Notes under the pieces: model-generated | Told to the model about the DNA's origin: nothing | Database searches by the model: none | Seen by the model: only the letters and a program-made list of their open reading frames with translations | DNA from: Ureibacillus galli | GTDB lineage: Bacteria; Bacillota; Bacilli; Bacillales_A; Planococcaceae | Assembly (NCBI RefSeq): GCF_014836845.1 | Contig: NZ_JACSQA010000004.1 | Location: 84,774-148,773 of the forward strand | Length of the DNA stretch: 64,000 nucleotides | Direction of reading: 5' to 3' | Part shown: positions 49,850 through 59,956 of the stretch, piece after piece | How the letters are laid out: each line of letters begins with the position of its first letter | How positions within the stretch are numbered: position 1 is the first letter of the stretch | Translations under genes and position numbers: made by a program

Positions 49850-50190
49850 AACCCTCCATTTAGTTAAAATAATATTTAACTTTTATAGGGTTATTATGCT
49901 GGATTGTTCAGAGAGAGTCAATAAAAAAAGTTCCGTTTTTAGACGAATTTCTATTATATCTTGTTTAATTTGATTACAATTGATTGGTTTATGTTTATAA
50001 TAATGCTTTCTGCATAAAGGGGAAAATAAGAATTATTTTATTATTTTTTATGTAAGAATTTCATGTTAGCAATGGACAAGGTAGAATAATAAAATAAGTT
50101 ATTACAAATGATTTGTAGACGTTCAGGAAACAGATATAAAAAATGTTTATAAACATAAACACTAACTGAACTACAGTTAAACTAGAGTTG
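49850..50190. other. AT-rich intergenic stretch at the right side of the accessory region
   Basis: About 340 bases with the methyltransferase promoter side and no recognisable gene. TGTTTATAA motifs recur (TTATGTTTATAATAA, AAATGTTTATAAACATAAAC), the latter a short palindrome at 50142-50161. Confidence 0.45.
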
Positions 50191-50592
50191 CTAGTTTTTA
50201 TTTTCGGTTACAATTTTCTCCACCGCCGGAATATCTGCTGGTGCAAAGTTGAGGGAACGAATTTCTTCACGTGTAACCCATTTTGTATCAGCGTGTTCCG
50301 ATACGGTAGGTTGTCCATCAACGAGTTTTGCCTTGTAAGTTTCGAGTCTAACAACCATTTTATCGTACTCATAAGTGGTATCTTCCACTTTTTCTCCAAC
50401 TGAAATCGTACAGTTGAACTCTTCTTGGATTTCACGAGCCAATGCTTCTTCAGGAGTTTCCCCATCTTCAATTTTTCCAGCAGGAAATTCCCAATAGTTC
50501 GGTAGGGATATTTTTGGACTTCTTAAAGCACAAAAGATTTCATTCTTTTCATTTTCGATAATCGCTCCGACTACATGAACTTGTTTTTTCAT
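50191..50592 (-). CDS. NUDIX (deoxy)nucleoside triphosphate pyrophosphohydrolase (MutT/NudG-like)
   Basis: The 133-aa protein has AGKIEDGETPEEALAREIQE followed by EF, a complete Nudix box, and the CALRSPKISLPNYWEFPAGK lead-in typical of CTP/8-oxo-dGTP pyrophosphatases. GGAGG lies five bases upstream of ATG 50592; two earlier in-frame starts lack one. It removes damaged or modified nucleotides. It marks the return to chromosomal genes after the restriction island. Confidence 0.88.
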   Translation of the reverse strand: MKKQVHVVGAIIENEKNEIFCALRSPKISLPNYWEFPAGKIEDGETPEEALAREIQEEFNCTISVGEKVEDTTYEYDKMVVRLETYKAKLVDGQPTVSEHADTKWVTREEIRSLNFAPADIPAVEKIVTENKN

Positions 50593-50757
50593 TGATTCCT
50601 CCATGCTTTTAACATTGGGTTTCCTGTATTTTATCATTAATAAAATAGAATTGTTTATAAATCAGCATATTCTCATAAATGACAAATAGCTCGTTTGTGT
50701 AAAAATATAGAGGGAACCCAAGTCTTATTGGTTTCCCATCATAAATATCTCTTTAAA

Positions 50758-51156
50758 TCATTTAATTGCAATAAAAACCTCAATTTTTCCATTAGGATAA
50801 TATTTCTCAAAATCGTAAGTGTACGCTCTGTTCAGTGTACCTGATTCCTCACGTTCCCAGATGGTTTTCCAAGTGTTTAAAGTGCCTTGTTCATCTGCTG
50901 TGTCTACATTAAAGATCTCATATTTTGCGTTATTCGGTATTTCGAGGGAAGGTTGGTTTTGGCTATCTTCTAGTGCAATACTTAATGTGTAATCACCTTT
51001 ATAGTTACTCTCGTAGTTATGATAGACACCGTAGACAATACTATCTTGCCCCGTTAGACGACTAGATGCGTCCTTCCACAATCCTGAAATCTTTTGTAGC
51101 AAAAGATCATCATTAAAATTATTCGTTCGCACACTATTGATTACTGTTAATTTCAT
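50758..51156 (-). CDS. GyrI-like / AraC effector-binding-domain protein
   Basis: The 132-aa protein matches the GyrI-like effector-binding fold: KISGLWKDASSRL, VYGVYHNYESNYKGDYTLSI, EIFNVDTADEQGTLNTWKTI, AYTYDFEKYYPNGKIEVFIA. It has no DNA-binding domain, like the stand-alone SbmC/Rob-type small-molecule binders. ATG 51156 is better placed from GGAG than the GTG that overlaps it. Confidence 0.8.
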   Translation of the reverse strand: MKLTVINSVRTNNFNDDLLLQKISGLWKDASSRLTGQDSIVYGVYHNYESNYKGDYTLSIALEDSQNQPSLEIPNNAKYEIFNVDTADEQGTLNTWKTIWEREESGTLNRAYTYDFEKYYPNGKIEVFIAIK

Positions 51157-51375
51157 TAGGTTTTTCACTCCAAATTAAGTTTTTCAAATCTAATTTACAC
51201 AAATAAAATAAGAACATATGTTTCCTTTTTATTATAATTGAAAATATCACTGGTATCAATACCAAAATTTACCTCGAGCAAATCTTTTATTTTCATCTTC
51301 CCAAAGGTATTTCCAGACCATTTGTTTAACTATTACTATAGCTGAATTGAAATTAACGGAGGGGAGGAACTGTCT

Positions 51376-52992
51376 ATGAAATGGGATACGCCGGAGAAGT
51401 TAAAAGGTTTATTATGTGAACTTGTGAGCTGGGAGAGCCAGACGTTGACAAAAGGAGAACAAGAATTTTCTAAAAAACTATACGCCAAGTTTCAACTACT
51501 TCCGTACTTCCAAGTAAATCGTGACTATTTACAAACGGTAGAGGTGGAAGGGGGAAGACAGGTAGTATCTGCGTTGTATAGGCATCCAAAGGCCAAAAAG
51601 ACTGTGGTACTCATTAGCCATTTTGATACAGTTCAAATCGAAGAGTATGGTGCACTTATGCCCCTGGCTACTTTGCCAGTAGAGTTAACTCAAGCATTTA
51701 AAGAGGCAAAGGGGATGTTAAATGAACAGGCGCAAAAGGATTTGGATACAGGGGATTACTTATTTGGTCGCGGTGTCATGGATATGAAAATGGGACTTGC
51801 CCTTCATATGCAAGTGCTGGAGCGTGCCATTGAAGAACAATGGAATATGAACTTGCTTTTAATAACGGTGCCCGATGAAGAGGTAAACTCAGCTGGAATG
51901 CGTCAAGCCGCAAAGCATATTGCAAAAGTATCCAATCATTATGATCTTGAAATTAGCCTCTTTTTAAATAGTGAACCTTCTTTTTCCCAAGACCCTTATG
52001 ACTTGCAGGAATATATTTATACCGGGTCCATCGGTAAGGTGATGCCAGCTGCGTTATTTTACGGAAAGGAAACCCATGTGGGAGAGCCTTTAAAAGGTCT
52101 AAGTGCCCCTTTTATGAGCGCCTTTTTAGCAACTGAAATGGAATGGAACGACGCCTTTGTTGAAACCGTTTATAGTGAGCAAACACCATTACCTGTTGCA
52201 TTAAAACTACGTGATTTGAAGGAGCAGTATTCTACCCAAACGCCTTACCGGGCAGTGGCGATGTACAATGTTTTTTTAATGAAGCGAAGTGCTGCCGAAA
52301 TTTTAGATTTATTTGAACAAGTGACAGTCCGGGCAATGGAGAAGTGTCAAGCCCGCTATGATGAAGTGTGTGCAAAAATGAACGTCCATCCGATCGGTCA
52401 AATACGTACGATTCGCTATAGTGAACTACTAAACTATGCAAAGCAAAAGCTTGGTGACGATGAAGTAGAACAATTAATAGAAGACATAATGGCGAAAGCA
52501 GATTTAGATGAGCGGGACCAATCATTTTTCATTGCAGATAAACTAATGATTCATTGCCAGGAATTAGCGCCGGCAGTTGTTGTGCTATTCGTTCCACCAT
52601 TTTATCCGGCGGTTAATTCGAGCGATCATCCGTTAGCGAAAAAAGCGATTGATTTCGTATTACAGGCATCGAAGCCTTATGAAATTCCATTACAGCAAGT
52701 ACATTATTTTAATGGTATTAGTGATTTAAGCTATTGCCAATTAAGCAAGGACACTGGTTGGCAAGCATATGAAGTGAATACGCCCGTTTGGAAACGCACA
52801 TACGATATTCCTTTTGACCACATTGCAACATTCAATGCCCCTGTGCTAAATGTGGGGCCATATGGGAAGGACGCCCATCAAATTTCAGAGCGGCTCCATA
52901 TGAAAAGCGCCTTCGATGAAATGCCAAACTTAATCTATCAGCTTTTGCGTTTTGTTGAGAAAGAAACAGCAAATGGAACGGACGAAACTTAA
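51376..52992 (+). CDS. rocB: RocB-type M20 peptidase-like protein (arginine utilisation)
   Basis: The 538-aa protein has M20 metallopeptidase features: VVLISHFDTVQ near residue 77, FGRGVMDMKMG near 130 with the second metal Asp, and TVPDEEVNSAGMR near 167. Its long size and LVSWESQTLTKGEQEFSKKL start mark the RocB family, linked in Bacillus to arginine breakdown. GGAGGGGAGGA precedes the ATG. No roc partners are nearby, so it stands alone; the biochemical reaction of RocB is not established. Confidence 0.85.
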   Translation: MKWDTPEKLKGLLCELVSWESQTLTKGEQEFSKKLYAKFQLLPYFQVNRDYLQTVEVEGGRQVVSALYRHPKAKKTVVLISHFDTVQIEEYGALMPLATLPVELTQAFKEAKGMLNEQAQKDLDTGDYLFGRGVMDMKMGLALHMQVLERAIEEQWNMNLLLITVPDEEVNSAGMRQAAKHIAKVSNHYDLEISLFLNSEPSFSQDPYDLQEYIYTGSIGKVMPAALFYGKETHVGEPLKGLSAPFMSAFLATEMEWNDAFVETVYSEQTPLPVALKLRDLKEQYSTQTPYRAVAMYNVFLMKRSAAEILDLFEQVTVRAMEKCQARYDEVCAKMNVHPIGQIRTIRYSELLNYAKQKLGDDEVEQLIEDIMAKADLDERDQSFFIADKLMIHCQELAPAVVVLFVPPFYPAVNSSDHPLAKKAIDFVLQASKPYEIPLQQVHYFNGISDLSYCQLSKDTGWQAYEVNTPVWKRTYDIPFDHIATFNAPVLNVGPYGKDAHQISERLHMKSAFDEMPNLIYQLLRFVEKETANGTDET

Positions 52993-53059
52993 ACTATAAA
53001 AACTTCAAAGTTATACGATGTTACTGCGCTTTAAAAATACCTTAAAAAGAGGGATGGCT

Positions 53060-53512
53060 ATGAACGATTGTTTTATTTGCAAAAAGCATGCGGGGCATAT
53101 TCAAACTTCCGGAATTCCAATTTATGAAGATGAATATGTTTATGTTGGTCATATTGACCAAAGTGGTAATCCTACTTATCTAGGTCATCTTATGATTGAT
53201 TTAAAACGGCACGTTCCCACATTGGGGGACATGAATATGGAAGAAGCGAAAGCCTTTGGAGTGATAATGGCTCGAGTGAGTAAAGCATTAATGGAATGCG
53301 AAGAGGCGGAACATATTTATTCCCTTGTATCTGGAAATCCTGTCCCTCATTTACATATGCACTTAGTGCCTCGTTATCCAAATACCCCTAAACAATATTG
53401 GGGACCAAACGCTGTATATGATTGGGAAAAGGCACCGATGGGGAACGATGAAGAGGTTATTCAACTTTGTACAAGAATTAAAACTTATCTCGAGAGTCAT
53501 CCCAATGAGTAA
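53060..53512 (+). CDS. HIT-family hydrolase
   Basis: The 150-aa protein has the histidine triad HLHMHLVP at residues 97-104 and an N-terminal CFICKKH that can bind zinc. HIT proteins hydrolyse nucleoside phosphoramidates or dinucleotides. ATG 53060 has AGAGGG six bases upstream. It overlaps the following phosphatase-like gene by eight bases. Confidence 0.9.
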   Translation: MNDCFICKKHAGHIQTSGIPIYEDEYVYVGHIDQSGNPTYLGHLMIDLKRHVPTLGDMNMEEAKAFGVIMARVSKALMECEEAEHIYSLVSGNPVPHLHMHLVPRYPNTPKQYWGPNAVYDWEKAPMGNDEEVIQLCTRIKTYLESHPNE

Positions 53513-54305
53513 TATGACAAAACATTTTAGCTGGGTCGGTAGTGAAGAATCTTTTGTTGACAAACCGAGCGTGATTCAACTTGATCATATAGAAGTAGGT
53601 CGATACGGTGGTAATTCCGATGCTGGTCAATATAAAAACGAGGACGGCTGCCTCATTTGGTTGAATAATGAGGAAGATTGGGAATTCACGATGATTTTAG
53701 ATGCCCACAATAGTGCGGAAAGTGCCGAATTGGTTTTAGCGTACCTCAATAAGGAGAAATCCCATATCGAAACGATTTTATCCCTCCCAACGAACGAATC
53801 ATTTAAAAGTTTAGAAGACAAGATTGTCGGTCTATTTCAATCAAAGGAGTTTTTAGCTGCTTGCCAAAACGTTACTGGAGAGACGGCTTGTTTAATTGTA
53901 GCGAGGAAGGATCGATATATTTGGTGGTTTTCCGTTGGGGATTGTGTCCTCTATTTATTTCACCCTGAATTAGTGGCACTAGGACAATTACAAGTAAACC
54001 AAAGACATTTTTATGAATGGATCGGGCAAGTCAATACGTTTGAACGACCAGTGTCTTGTTATACGATTGGAACAAAGGAGTTAAGAAAAGGGGACAATCA
54101 TCTGTTTCTTACGACGGACGGTCTAATCGAATGTCCGAACGAACCCTATTCCAATCCAGCAGATATCTATGAGACTTTATTAAAAGAGGAAAGTACAGTA
54201 TCGTTGTTGAAAGGTATTCAACATAACAATGTTAGAGATAGCACGACAATGGTTTCTTGGAAGGTGACCATCTCTAAGGAAGCAACTAAAGCAAGGAACC
54301 AGTAA
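53505..54305 (+). CDS. PP2C-like protein phosphatase
   Basis: The 266-aa protein shows PP2C-type motifs in order: MILDAHNSAESAELVLAYL near residue 60, WWFSVGDCVLYLF near 143 and HLFLTTDGLIE near 203. The first metal site has DAHN in place of the usual DGHG, so activity may be altered. It starts inside the HIT gene; the longer ORF start at 53418 is rejected because it lies far inside HIT. Substrate unknown. Confidence 0.78.
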   Translation: MSNMTKHFSWVGSEESFVDKPSVIQLDHIEVGRYGGNSDAGQYKNEDGCLIWLNNEEDWEFTMILDAHNSAESAELVLAYLNKEKSHIETILSLPTNESFKSLEDKIVGLFQSKEFLAACQNVTGETACLIVARKDRYIWWFSVGDCVLYLFHPELVALGQLQVNQRHFYEWIGQVNTFERPVSCYTIGTKELRKGDNHLFLTTDGLIECPNEPYSNPADIYETLLKEESTVSLLKGIQHNNVRDSTTMVSWKVTISKEATKARNQ

Positions 54306-54335
54306 AAACGAGTTATATAAAGTGGAGGGTCAACG

Positions 54336-54845
54336 ATGAACATTCGTATATTAAAAGAAGAAGATGCACAAGTCTATCAATCTTTGCGCTTAAGGGCATT
54401 GCAAACAAATCCGGAAGCCTTTGGGTCGACTTATGAGCGGGAAGTGGCCTTTACACAGGAGATGGTGGAAGAACGTATTCGGACTACAGAGGATAGTTAC
54501 GGACTAGGAGCATTTGATGAAAAGGGTGAGTTGCTCGGCGTTGTACGATTTGTGCGAGAGACGGGTATGAAAGAAAAGCATAAAGGAACGATTTACGGGA
54601 TGTATGTAGCACCTGAGACGCGTGGTCAAGGAGTCGGTAGGGCGCTATTACAGGAAGTCATTTCACGAGCGAAGGATTTTGAAGGGTTGGAACAAATTCG
54701 TCTACAAGTTGTCTCAACCAATGAATCCGCCAAAAAACTTTATCGGTCCCTCGGATTTGAAACGTACGGAGTAGAACCAAGGGCACTGCTCCATAACGGT
54801 CAATATCTCGATGAGGATATGATGGTGTTGTTTCTAAATAAATAA
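54336..54845 (+). CDS. GNAT N-acetyltransferase
   Basis: The 169-aa protein has the acetyl-CoA loop YVAPETRGQGVGRALLQEVI at residues ~89-108 and the LQVVSTNESAKKLYRSLGFE motif. It starts EDAQVYQSLRLRALQTNPEA, typical of small-molecule GNATs. GTGGAGGG precedes the ATG. It follows the phosphatase by 30 bases and ends at a terminator. Confidence 0.9.
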   Translation: MNIRILKEEDAQVYQSLRLRALQTNPEAFGSTYEREVAFTQEMVEERIRTTEDSYGLGAFDEKGELLGVVRFVRETGMKEKHKGTIYGMYVAPETRGQGVGRALLQEVISRAKDFEGLEQIRLQVVSTNESAKKLYRSLGFETYGVEPRALLHNGQYLDEDMMVLFLNK

Positions 54846-54856
54846 CCCTCTCATAA

Positions 54857-54893
54857 ACCCTAGCGAAACTTATGTTTCCTAGGGGATTTTTTG
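54857..54893 (+). terminator. Rho-independent terminator
   Basis: CCCTAGcGAAAC ttat GTTTCctAGGGG followed by six T. Confidence 0.85.
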
Positions 54894-55068
54894 TTCCATC
54901 AAAGATGTTTGTTATTTATTGTTAAAATAGCCAATTTTCGAAACTTCCTATCTTTCGATAACGTCTTTATACGCAAATAGGACTAATACTTTTTCTTCAC
55001 ATACTACTCCCTTTTTCATGCCCAAAAATATGCCTACTGCATAAACTACATAACGAAAGGTGATAGGC

Positions 55069-55475
55069 GTGGCAGCAAACAAGAACGCAAACCAAACAAA
55101 AAAACGAATCTTAAAACGGGTGCTCCTCGTATTACTTACTATCTGTTTGTTGATGGCAGGGGTAATCGGATATGGGGTTTACTGGCTTTTCTTTGATTGG
55201 AGCCGTTTTAAACAAGATTTCATCACAGCATCCACATCTCCTCAAGGCACTTATACCATTCATGCTTATCGATCAGACTCGGGGCAACGACTTCCTATGC
55301 CGTTCTTGGAGAACTCATCTTTAATAAAGAAAATCGGAAATCGAAAAAAATTTATTGGCAATATCGTGAAGAAAACGCAGAAATCGAATGGATCGATGAT
55401 GATACAGTTCGCATAAATGACGTGACGTTAGAAATCCCAGAACAATCTTATGATGACCGAAAAGGAATCAACTAG
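55069..55475 (+). pseudogene. DUF5412-like gene, frameshifted
   Basis: GTG 55069 with AAAGGTGAT upstream opens a membrane-anchored protein (LLVLLTICLLMAGVIGYGVY helix). The frame is correct to about 55280 (GTYTIHAYRSDSG), then reads out of register to 55416. A neighbouring frame continues properly: TTSYAVLGELIFNKENRKSK, IYWQYREENAEIEWIDDDTV, stopping at 55473-55475. One missing G in the GGGG run near 55281-55284 restores a ~135-aa DUF5412 protein. It may be a true mutation or a sequencing error. Confidence 0.7.
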
Positions 55476-55504
55476 TCGAAAAAAAATGATAGGAATGAAT
55501 TCAT

Positions 55505-56362
55505 ATGGAAAAGATAACTGTACATAAGTGGATGGAATACGATTCAAAATTCAACTTTGTAGGTGGTCAAATCGCCCATGATGGAACATTATTGCTCATT
55601 GAAAGTAGTTTGGAAGAATTGGATTTTTTCAATCGCCCGGTCCCTAAAAATGATTGGACGATTCGCATTATAAACGGAGAAACGATTGAAACGGTGATAT
55701 TACCTCATGTGCCACTTATGCCGACGGAGGTTGATCTATTTTCCGATGGAACGCTCCTCCTCGTTCAAGGTCGTTGTTTAAAAGATGGGACTACTATTGA
55801 AAGGAATGCTCGGCGATACAATCGAAACGGTCAATTAATCAGTGCCTTTACATTAGGAGATGGCATTAATCAAGTTCAAATCGATGAAACGGACACGATT
55901 TGGGTCAGCTATTTTGATGAAGGGGTATTTGGTAATTTTGGCTGGGATGAACCGATGGGAAGCGATGGACTCATTGCTTATTCCATGGACGGGCAAAAAC
56001 TTTGGGGTGCCCAAAACTATGACATTTGTGATTGTTATGCGATGAATGTCGTGAGCTCCAAGGAAATTTACTTCTATTATTATGATGATTTTTGGTTCGT
56101 TCAGCTTTCCGATATGAAAGAAGTTCAACGTAACCGTGTCGAAGGCAACCCGATGATGCATCAATTTTTAGTCGATGAAGAAGGAATCATCGGCCAATTA
56201 GATTTGTCTACGATTATCCGTTATCGATTAAAAGGAAAGACCTTTGCTTCCAAAAATAAAATTCAATTTGTCGATGAAACGGGCAAACGAGTATTAGGTC
56301 ATGTATTCATGCGCGGAAAATATTTGTACGTTTGTGGGAAAGATGGAATCTATCGAAAATAA
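55505..56362 (+). CDS. Hypothetical beta-propeller-like protein
   Basis: The 285-aa soluble protein has repeated blade-like strands with DGT/DxD turns (AHDGTLLLIESSLEEL, FSDGTLLLVQGRCL, QIDETDTIWVSYFDEGVFGN, SMDGQKLWG), suggesting a small beta-propeller. There is no signal peptide. The start has only a weak ribosome binding site (GATAGGAATG). No family recognised; it lies after the frameshifted DUF5412 gene. Confidence 0.7.
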   Translation: MEKITVHKWMEYDSKFNFVGGQIAHDGTLLLIESSLEELDFFNRPVPKNDWTIRIINGETIETVILPHVPLMPTEVDLFSDGTLLLVQGRCLKDGTTIERNARRYNRNGQLISAFTLGDGINQVQIDETDTIWVSYFDEGVFGNFGWDEPMGSDGLIAYSMDGQKLWGAQNYDICDCYAMNVVSSKEIYFYYYDDFWFVQLSDMKEVQRNRVEGNPMMHQFLVDEEGIIGQLDLSTIIRYRLKGKTFASKNKIQFVDETGKRVLGHVFMRGKYLYVCGKDGIYRK

Positions 56363-56770
56363 ATGGTCCTAGCTAAAAAAATTTTTTTCATCTTCTAAAA
56401 AAAATTTTAACCTCCTCCTAAATAAAACGCTTTCAATGAGGAATGAATCTATACGAGAAATTCAATTACGTTAAGTAGCATATAAGGGTAATTGTGATGT
56501 GACCCCTCTCGTAAAACCTGTCTAAATCTTTGGTTTTTAAGCGTTCTTTGGGGATAGTGGAAGGAATTTTCTCTTACTTATTTGACATAAAAGGAGTATT
56601 ATTATTGTTAGATAATAGTAGATATTTTAACCATAATATTTATAATAGACTATGGTATGATTATAATAAATACAGAAAAGGTGAGTCTCTAGGTTTCCTA
56701 GGAATTGTAACACCAAAGCGAAAGCGCCTACATCTTTTTTGCAAATATAGGGGAGATAAGGAAGGTTATT
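56363..56770. other. Leader region of mqo
   Basis: No convincing gene in these ~400 bases. A frame at 56530-56781 has no ribosome binding site and overlaps mqo. GATGTGACCCCT at 56499-56509 matches the first bases of the IS end at 63930, followed by only scattered identity, so it may be a worn IS end. GGGGAGATAAGG precedes the mqo ATG. Confidence 0.4.
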
Positions 56771-58273
56771 ATGAGTACTAGATATGAAAAAACAGACGTT
56801 ATCTTAATTGGTGCCGGAGTCATGAGCGCGACTTTGGGAGCTTTACTTAAAGAGTTAGCACCAGATTGGGAAATTAAAGTATTCGAAGCACTGGATAAAC
56901 CAGGTGAAGAAAGCTCGAACGAATGGAATAATGCGGGAACAGGGCACTCTGCATTATGTGAGCTTAACTACACGACGGAAAAACCAGATGGTTCTATCGA
57001 TATTGCAAAAGCGATTAAAATTAATGAGCAGTTCCAACTTTCTAGACAATTTTGGTCTTACCTTGTAAAAAGTAACTTAATTAGTAATCCTGAAGACTTC
57101 ATTATGCCAATCCCACATATGAGTTTAGTAATGGGAGATAAAAATGTAGAGTTCTTGAAAAAACGTTTTGAAGCACTTTCAAACAATCCATTATTCCAAG
57201 GAATGGAATACTCTGAAGATCCAGAAAAACTAAAACAATGGATTCCACTTATTATGGAAGGTCGTACGACAGAAGAACCGATTGCTGCAACGAAAATTGA
57301 CTCTGGTACGGACGTAAACTTCGGTAATTTAACACGTATGTTATTTGATCACTTACAAAACCAAAACGTAGAAGTAAACTACAGACATTCGGTTTCAGAT
57401 CTTAAACGTACAAAAGATGGTATGTGGGAAGTAAAAGTACACGATCTTGACGGTTGCCGTATGGAATACCATAAAGCAAAATTCGTCTTCATCGGTGCTG
57501 GTGGCGGAAGCTTACCATTATTACAAATGACGGGTATTCCTGAGTCAAAACATATCGGTGGTTTCCCTGTAAGTGGATTATTCATGGTATGTAACAACCA
57601 AGAAATCGTAGAGCAACACCATGCGAAAGTTTACGGTAAAGCAAAAGTGGGTGCACCACCAATGTCTGTACCGCATCTTGATACTCGTTATATCGATAAC
57701 AAAAAATCTTTATTATTCGGACCATTTGCAGGCTTCTCACCGAAGTTCTTGAAAACAGGTTCTTATATGGATTTAATCGCATCTGTAAAACCGAACAATG
57801 TATTTACAATGCTAGCAGCAGGTATGAAAGAAATGTCGTTAACTAAATACTTGATTCAGCAAGTATTGTTATCAAACGAACAACGTTTAGAAGAGTTACG
57901 CGAGTTTATTCCAAATGCGAAACTGGAAGATTGGGATATCGTAGTAGCGGGTCAACGTGTTCAAGTAATTAAAGATACAGAATCTGGCGGTAAAGGTACA
58001 CTTCAATTCGGTACAGAAGTTGTAACAGCTGCCGACGGTTCAGTAGCTGCATTACTAGGAGCTTCTCCTGGTGCATCAACAGCTGTTCACGTAATGCTTG
58101 AAGTAATCGAAAAATGCTTCCCTCAACACGTGAAACAATGGGAGCCGAAAATTAAAGAAATGATTCCGACTTATGGCGTTTCTTTAACAGACAAACCAGA
58201 GTTAATCCAAGAAGTTCAATCATCTACTGCAGAAGTACTTGGTTTAAACGGAAAAGAATTATCTCATAGCTAA
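56771..58273 (+). CDS. mqo: Malate:quinone oxidoreductase
   Basis: The 500-aa FAD enzyme oxidises malate to oxaloacetate and passes electrons to quinone at the membrane surface. The FAD motif [20 protein letters not shown] lies at residues ~10-29, followed by the family-typical [19 protein letters not shown] (~51-69) and the C-terminal [20 protein letters not shown]. The length matches Mqo (~500). Codon use is smoother than in its neighbours, consistent with strong expression. It ends at a good terminator. Confidence 0.97.
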   Translation: MSTRYEKTDVILIGAGVMSATLGALLKELAPDWEIKVFEALDKPGEESSNEWNNAGTGHSALCELNYTTEKPDGSIDIAKAIKINEQFQLSRQFWSYLVKSNLISNPEDFIMPIPHMSLVMGDKNVEFLKKRFEALSNNPLFQGMEYSEDPEKLKQWIPLIMEGRTTEEPIAATKIDSGTDVNFGNLTRMLFDHLQNQNVEVNYRHSVSDLKRTKDGMWEVKVHDLDGCRMEYHKAKFVFIGAGGGSLPLLQMTGIPESKHIGGFPVSGLFMVCNNQEIVEQHHAKVYGKAKVGAPPMSVPHLDTRYIDNKKSLLFGPFAGFSPKFLKTGSYMDLIASVKPNNVFTMLAAGMKEMSLTKYLIQQVLLSNEQRLEELREFIPNAKLEDWDIVVAGQRVQVIKDTESGGKGTLQFGTEVVTAADGSVAALLGASPGASTAVHVMLEVIEKCFPQHVKQWEPKIKEMIPTYGVSLTDKPELIQEVQSSTAEVLGLNGKELSHS

Positions 58274-58290
58274 TTAGATTGAGAATATAC

Positions 58291-58337
58291 AAATCACCTC
58301 AACTCTATCATTTCGATAGGGATGGGGTGATTTTTTA
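58291..58337 (+). terminator. Rho-independent terminator of mqo
   Basis: AATCACCTCA ... TGGGGTGATT with an inner CTATC / GATAG stem, followed by a T-run. Confidence 0.8.
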
Positions 58338-58416
58338 TTTTTTAATAGGATGACAAAAGAACTACTCAATCCTTATAGGATAGACCTAAATGCCAATCAT
58401 TTTTTTCCTGTTTTGG

Positions 58417-58443
58417 TAAAGTATTTTCTCTTTTCGTCGATAT
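58417..58443 (+). promoter_or_regulatory. Sigma-D-type promoter of yfmT-yfmS
   Basis: TAAA, a 15-base spacer and GTCGATAT match the sigma-D consensus (TAAA-N14-16-GCCGATAT) with one mismatch, 38 bases before the start codon. Sigma-D drives motility and chemotaxis genes, which fits the chemoreceptor in this operon. Confidence 0.7.
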
Positions 58444-58480
58444 TGTTATTGATAATGAAATTCATTCGGGAGGTTTTAAC

Positions 58481-59935
58481 ATGGACATTCAAAATCTTGG
58501 AAAGCAATTTATAGCAGGTGAATGGAAAGACGGACAAAGTAGTAGAACGTTACACAATACGAATCCTTACAATGATGAAATTATTACAACTTACAAGTTA
58601 GCAAATGTTGCCGATATCGATGAAGCATACCAAGCTGCTGCAAAAGCAAAGCTTGAATGGGATAAAGTAAATCCGTATAAAAAACGGGATATTCTTGAAA
58701 AGGCGGTTCAGTATATTGAGGACCATGAAGAAGAAATTACGGCCATTATTATGGACGAATTAGGTGGAACAAGACTGAAAGCAGCCTTTGAAATTGGTCT
58801 TGTCAAAAACATCATTAAAGAAGCGGCTACATTTCCATTAAGAATGGAAGGGAAAATTTTACCCTCTACAATTGATGATGTAGAAAATCGCTTATATCGA
58901 ATTCCTGCTGGCGTAGTAGGCGTCATTAGTCCATTTAATTTTCCATTTTTCCTATCAATGAAATCAGTTGCCCCAGCCCTTGGTGCAGGTAACGGTGTCG
59001 TGTTAAAACCCCATGAAGATACACCGATTATGGGTGGAACGTTAATTGGGAAAATTTTCGAAGAAGCGGGTGTCCCTAAAGGGTTAATTAACGTCGTGGT
59101 GACGGATATTAACGAAATTGGTGATGCATTTGTGGAACATCCAATCCCTCGAATTATTTCCTTCACTGGTTCAACCCAAGTCGGAAGTTATATTGGACAA
59201 CTGGCTGTGAAAAACTTTAAAAAGCCTTTACTCGAATTAGGCGGGAACAGTGCCTTTATTATATTAGAAGATGCTGATCTAGAATATGCGGTGAATGCGG
59301 CTACATTCAGCCGATTTACGCATCAAGGGCAAATTTGTATGTCTGCTAACCGAATTCTAGTTCAAACATCTATTTATCACGAGTTCATTGAAAAGTATGT
59401 GAAAAAAGTTGCTTCGTTGAAAGTAGGCGATCCAAAAGATCCGGAAACAATTATCGGACCAATTATTAACGACCGCCAAGTGAACAGTCTCGTTGCTTTA
59501 GTAGAAAAAGGAATAGAAGAAGGGGCAACCCCACTTCTAAAAGGAAATGTGAATGGCAGATTGCTAGAGCCAACGATTTTAACGGATGTAACGCCGGATA
59601 TGACGGTAGCGCAAGAAGAGTTATTTGGACCAGTCGTTTGTGTTATTCCATTTGAAACGGAAGAAGAGGCAATCGAAATTGCCAACAATACCCGTTTCGG
59701 TTTAAGTGGCGCGATCCACACTTCGAACGTTGAACGTGGAGTGGAAATGGCGAAGAAAGTACACACAGGAATGATCCACGTTAATGATTTAACAATCAAT
59801 GACGAACCAAATGTTGCCTTTGGTGGAGAGAAACAATCCGGTTTAGGCCGTTTAAACGGTGAATGGAGTCTGGAAGAATTTACGACTTTAAAATGGATTT
59901 CGGTGAACTACGGTCAAAGAGTTTTACCATATTAA
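58481..59935 (+). CDS. yfmT: Aldehyde dehydrogenase (YfmT-like, aromatic aldehyde type)
   Basis: The 484-aa NAD(P)-dependent enzyme has VVGVISPFNFPFFLSMKSVA near residue 146, the active-site Glu in LLELGGNSAFII near 253 and the catalytic Cys in HQGQICMSANR near 286. B. subtilis YfmT (485 aa) oxidises aromatic aldehydes such as vanillin. GGGAGG precedes the ATG. It is followed 22 bases later by a yfmS-like chemoreceptor, the B. subtilis gene pair. Confidence 0.93.
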   Translation: MDIQNLGKQFIAGEWKDGQSSRTLHNTNPYNDEIITTYKLANVADIDEAYQAAAKAKLEWDKVNPYKKRDILEKAVQYIEDHEEEITAIIMDELGGTRLKAAFEIGLVKNIIKEAATFPLRMEGKILPSTIDDVENRLYRIPAGVVGVISPFNFPFFLSMKSVAPALGAGNGVVLKPHEDTPIMGGTLIGKIFEEAGVPKGLINVVVTDINEIGDAFVEHPIPRIISFTGSTQVGSYIGQLAVKNFKKPLLELGGNSAFIILEDADLEYAVNAATFSRFTHQGQICMSANRILVQTSIYHEFIEKYVKKVASLKVGDPKDPETIIGPIINDRQVNSLVALVEKGIEEGATPLLKGNVNGRLLEPTILTDVTPDMTVAQEELFGPVVCVIPFETEEEAIEIANNTRFGLSGAIHTSNVERGVEMAKKVHTGMIHVNDLTINDEPNVAFGGEKQSGLGRLNGEWSLEEFTTLKWISVNYGQRVLPY

Positions 59936-59956
59936 GAGGAAAAGAGTGAGATTTAT

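Noticed and set aside
36332..50190. Complete prophage or ICE
   Set aside because: No integrase, relaxase, capsid, terminase or lysis gene is seen in the window.
56499..56535. Second IS3 end near mqo
   Set aside because: Only the first ~12 bases (GATGTGACCCCT) match the IS end at 63930; the rest is weak, so it stays an unproven relic.
56530..56781. 83-codon ORF upstream of mqo
   Set aside because: It overlaps the mqo start, lacks a ribosome binding site and has a random-looking composition.
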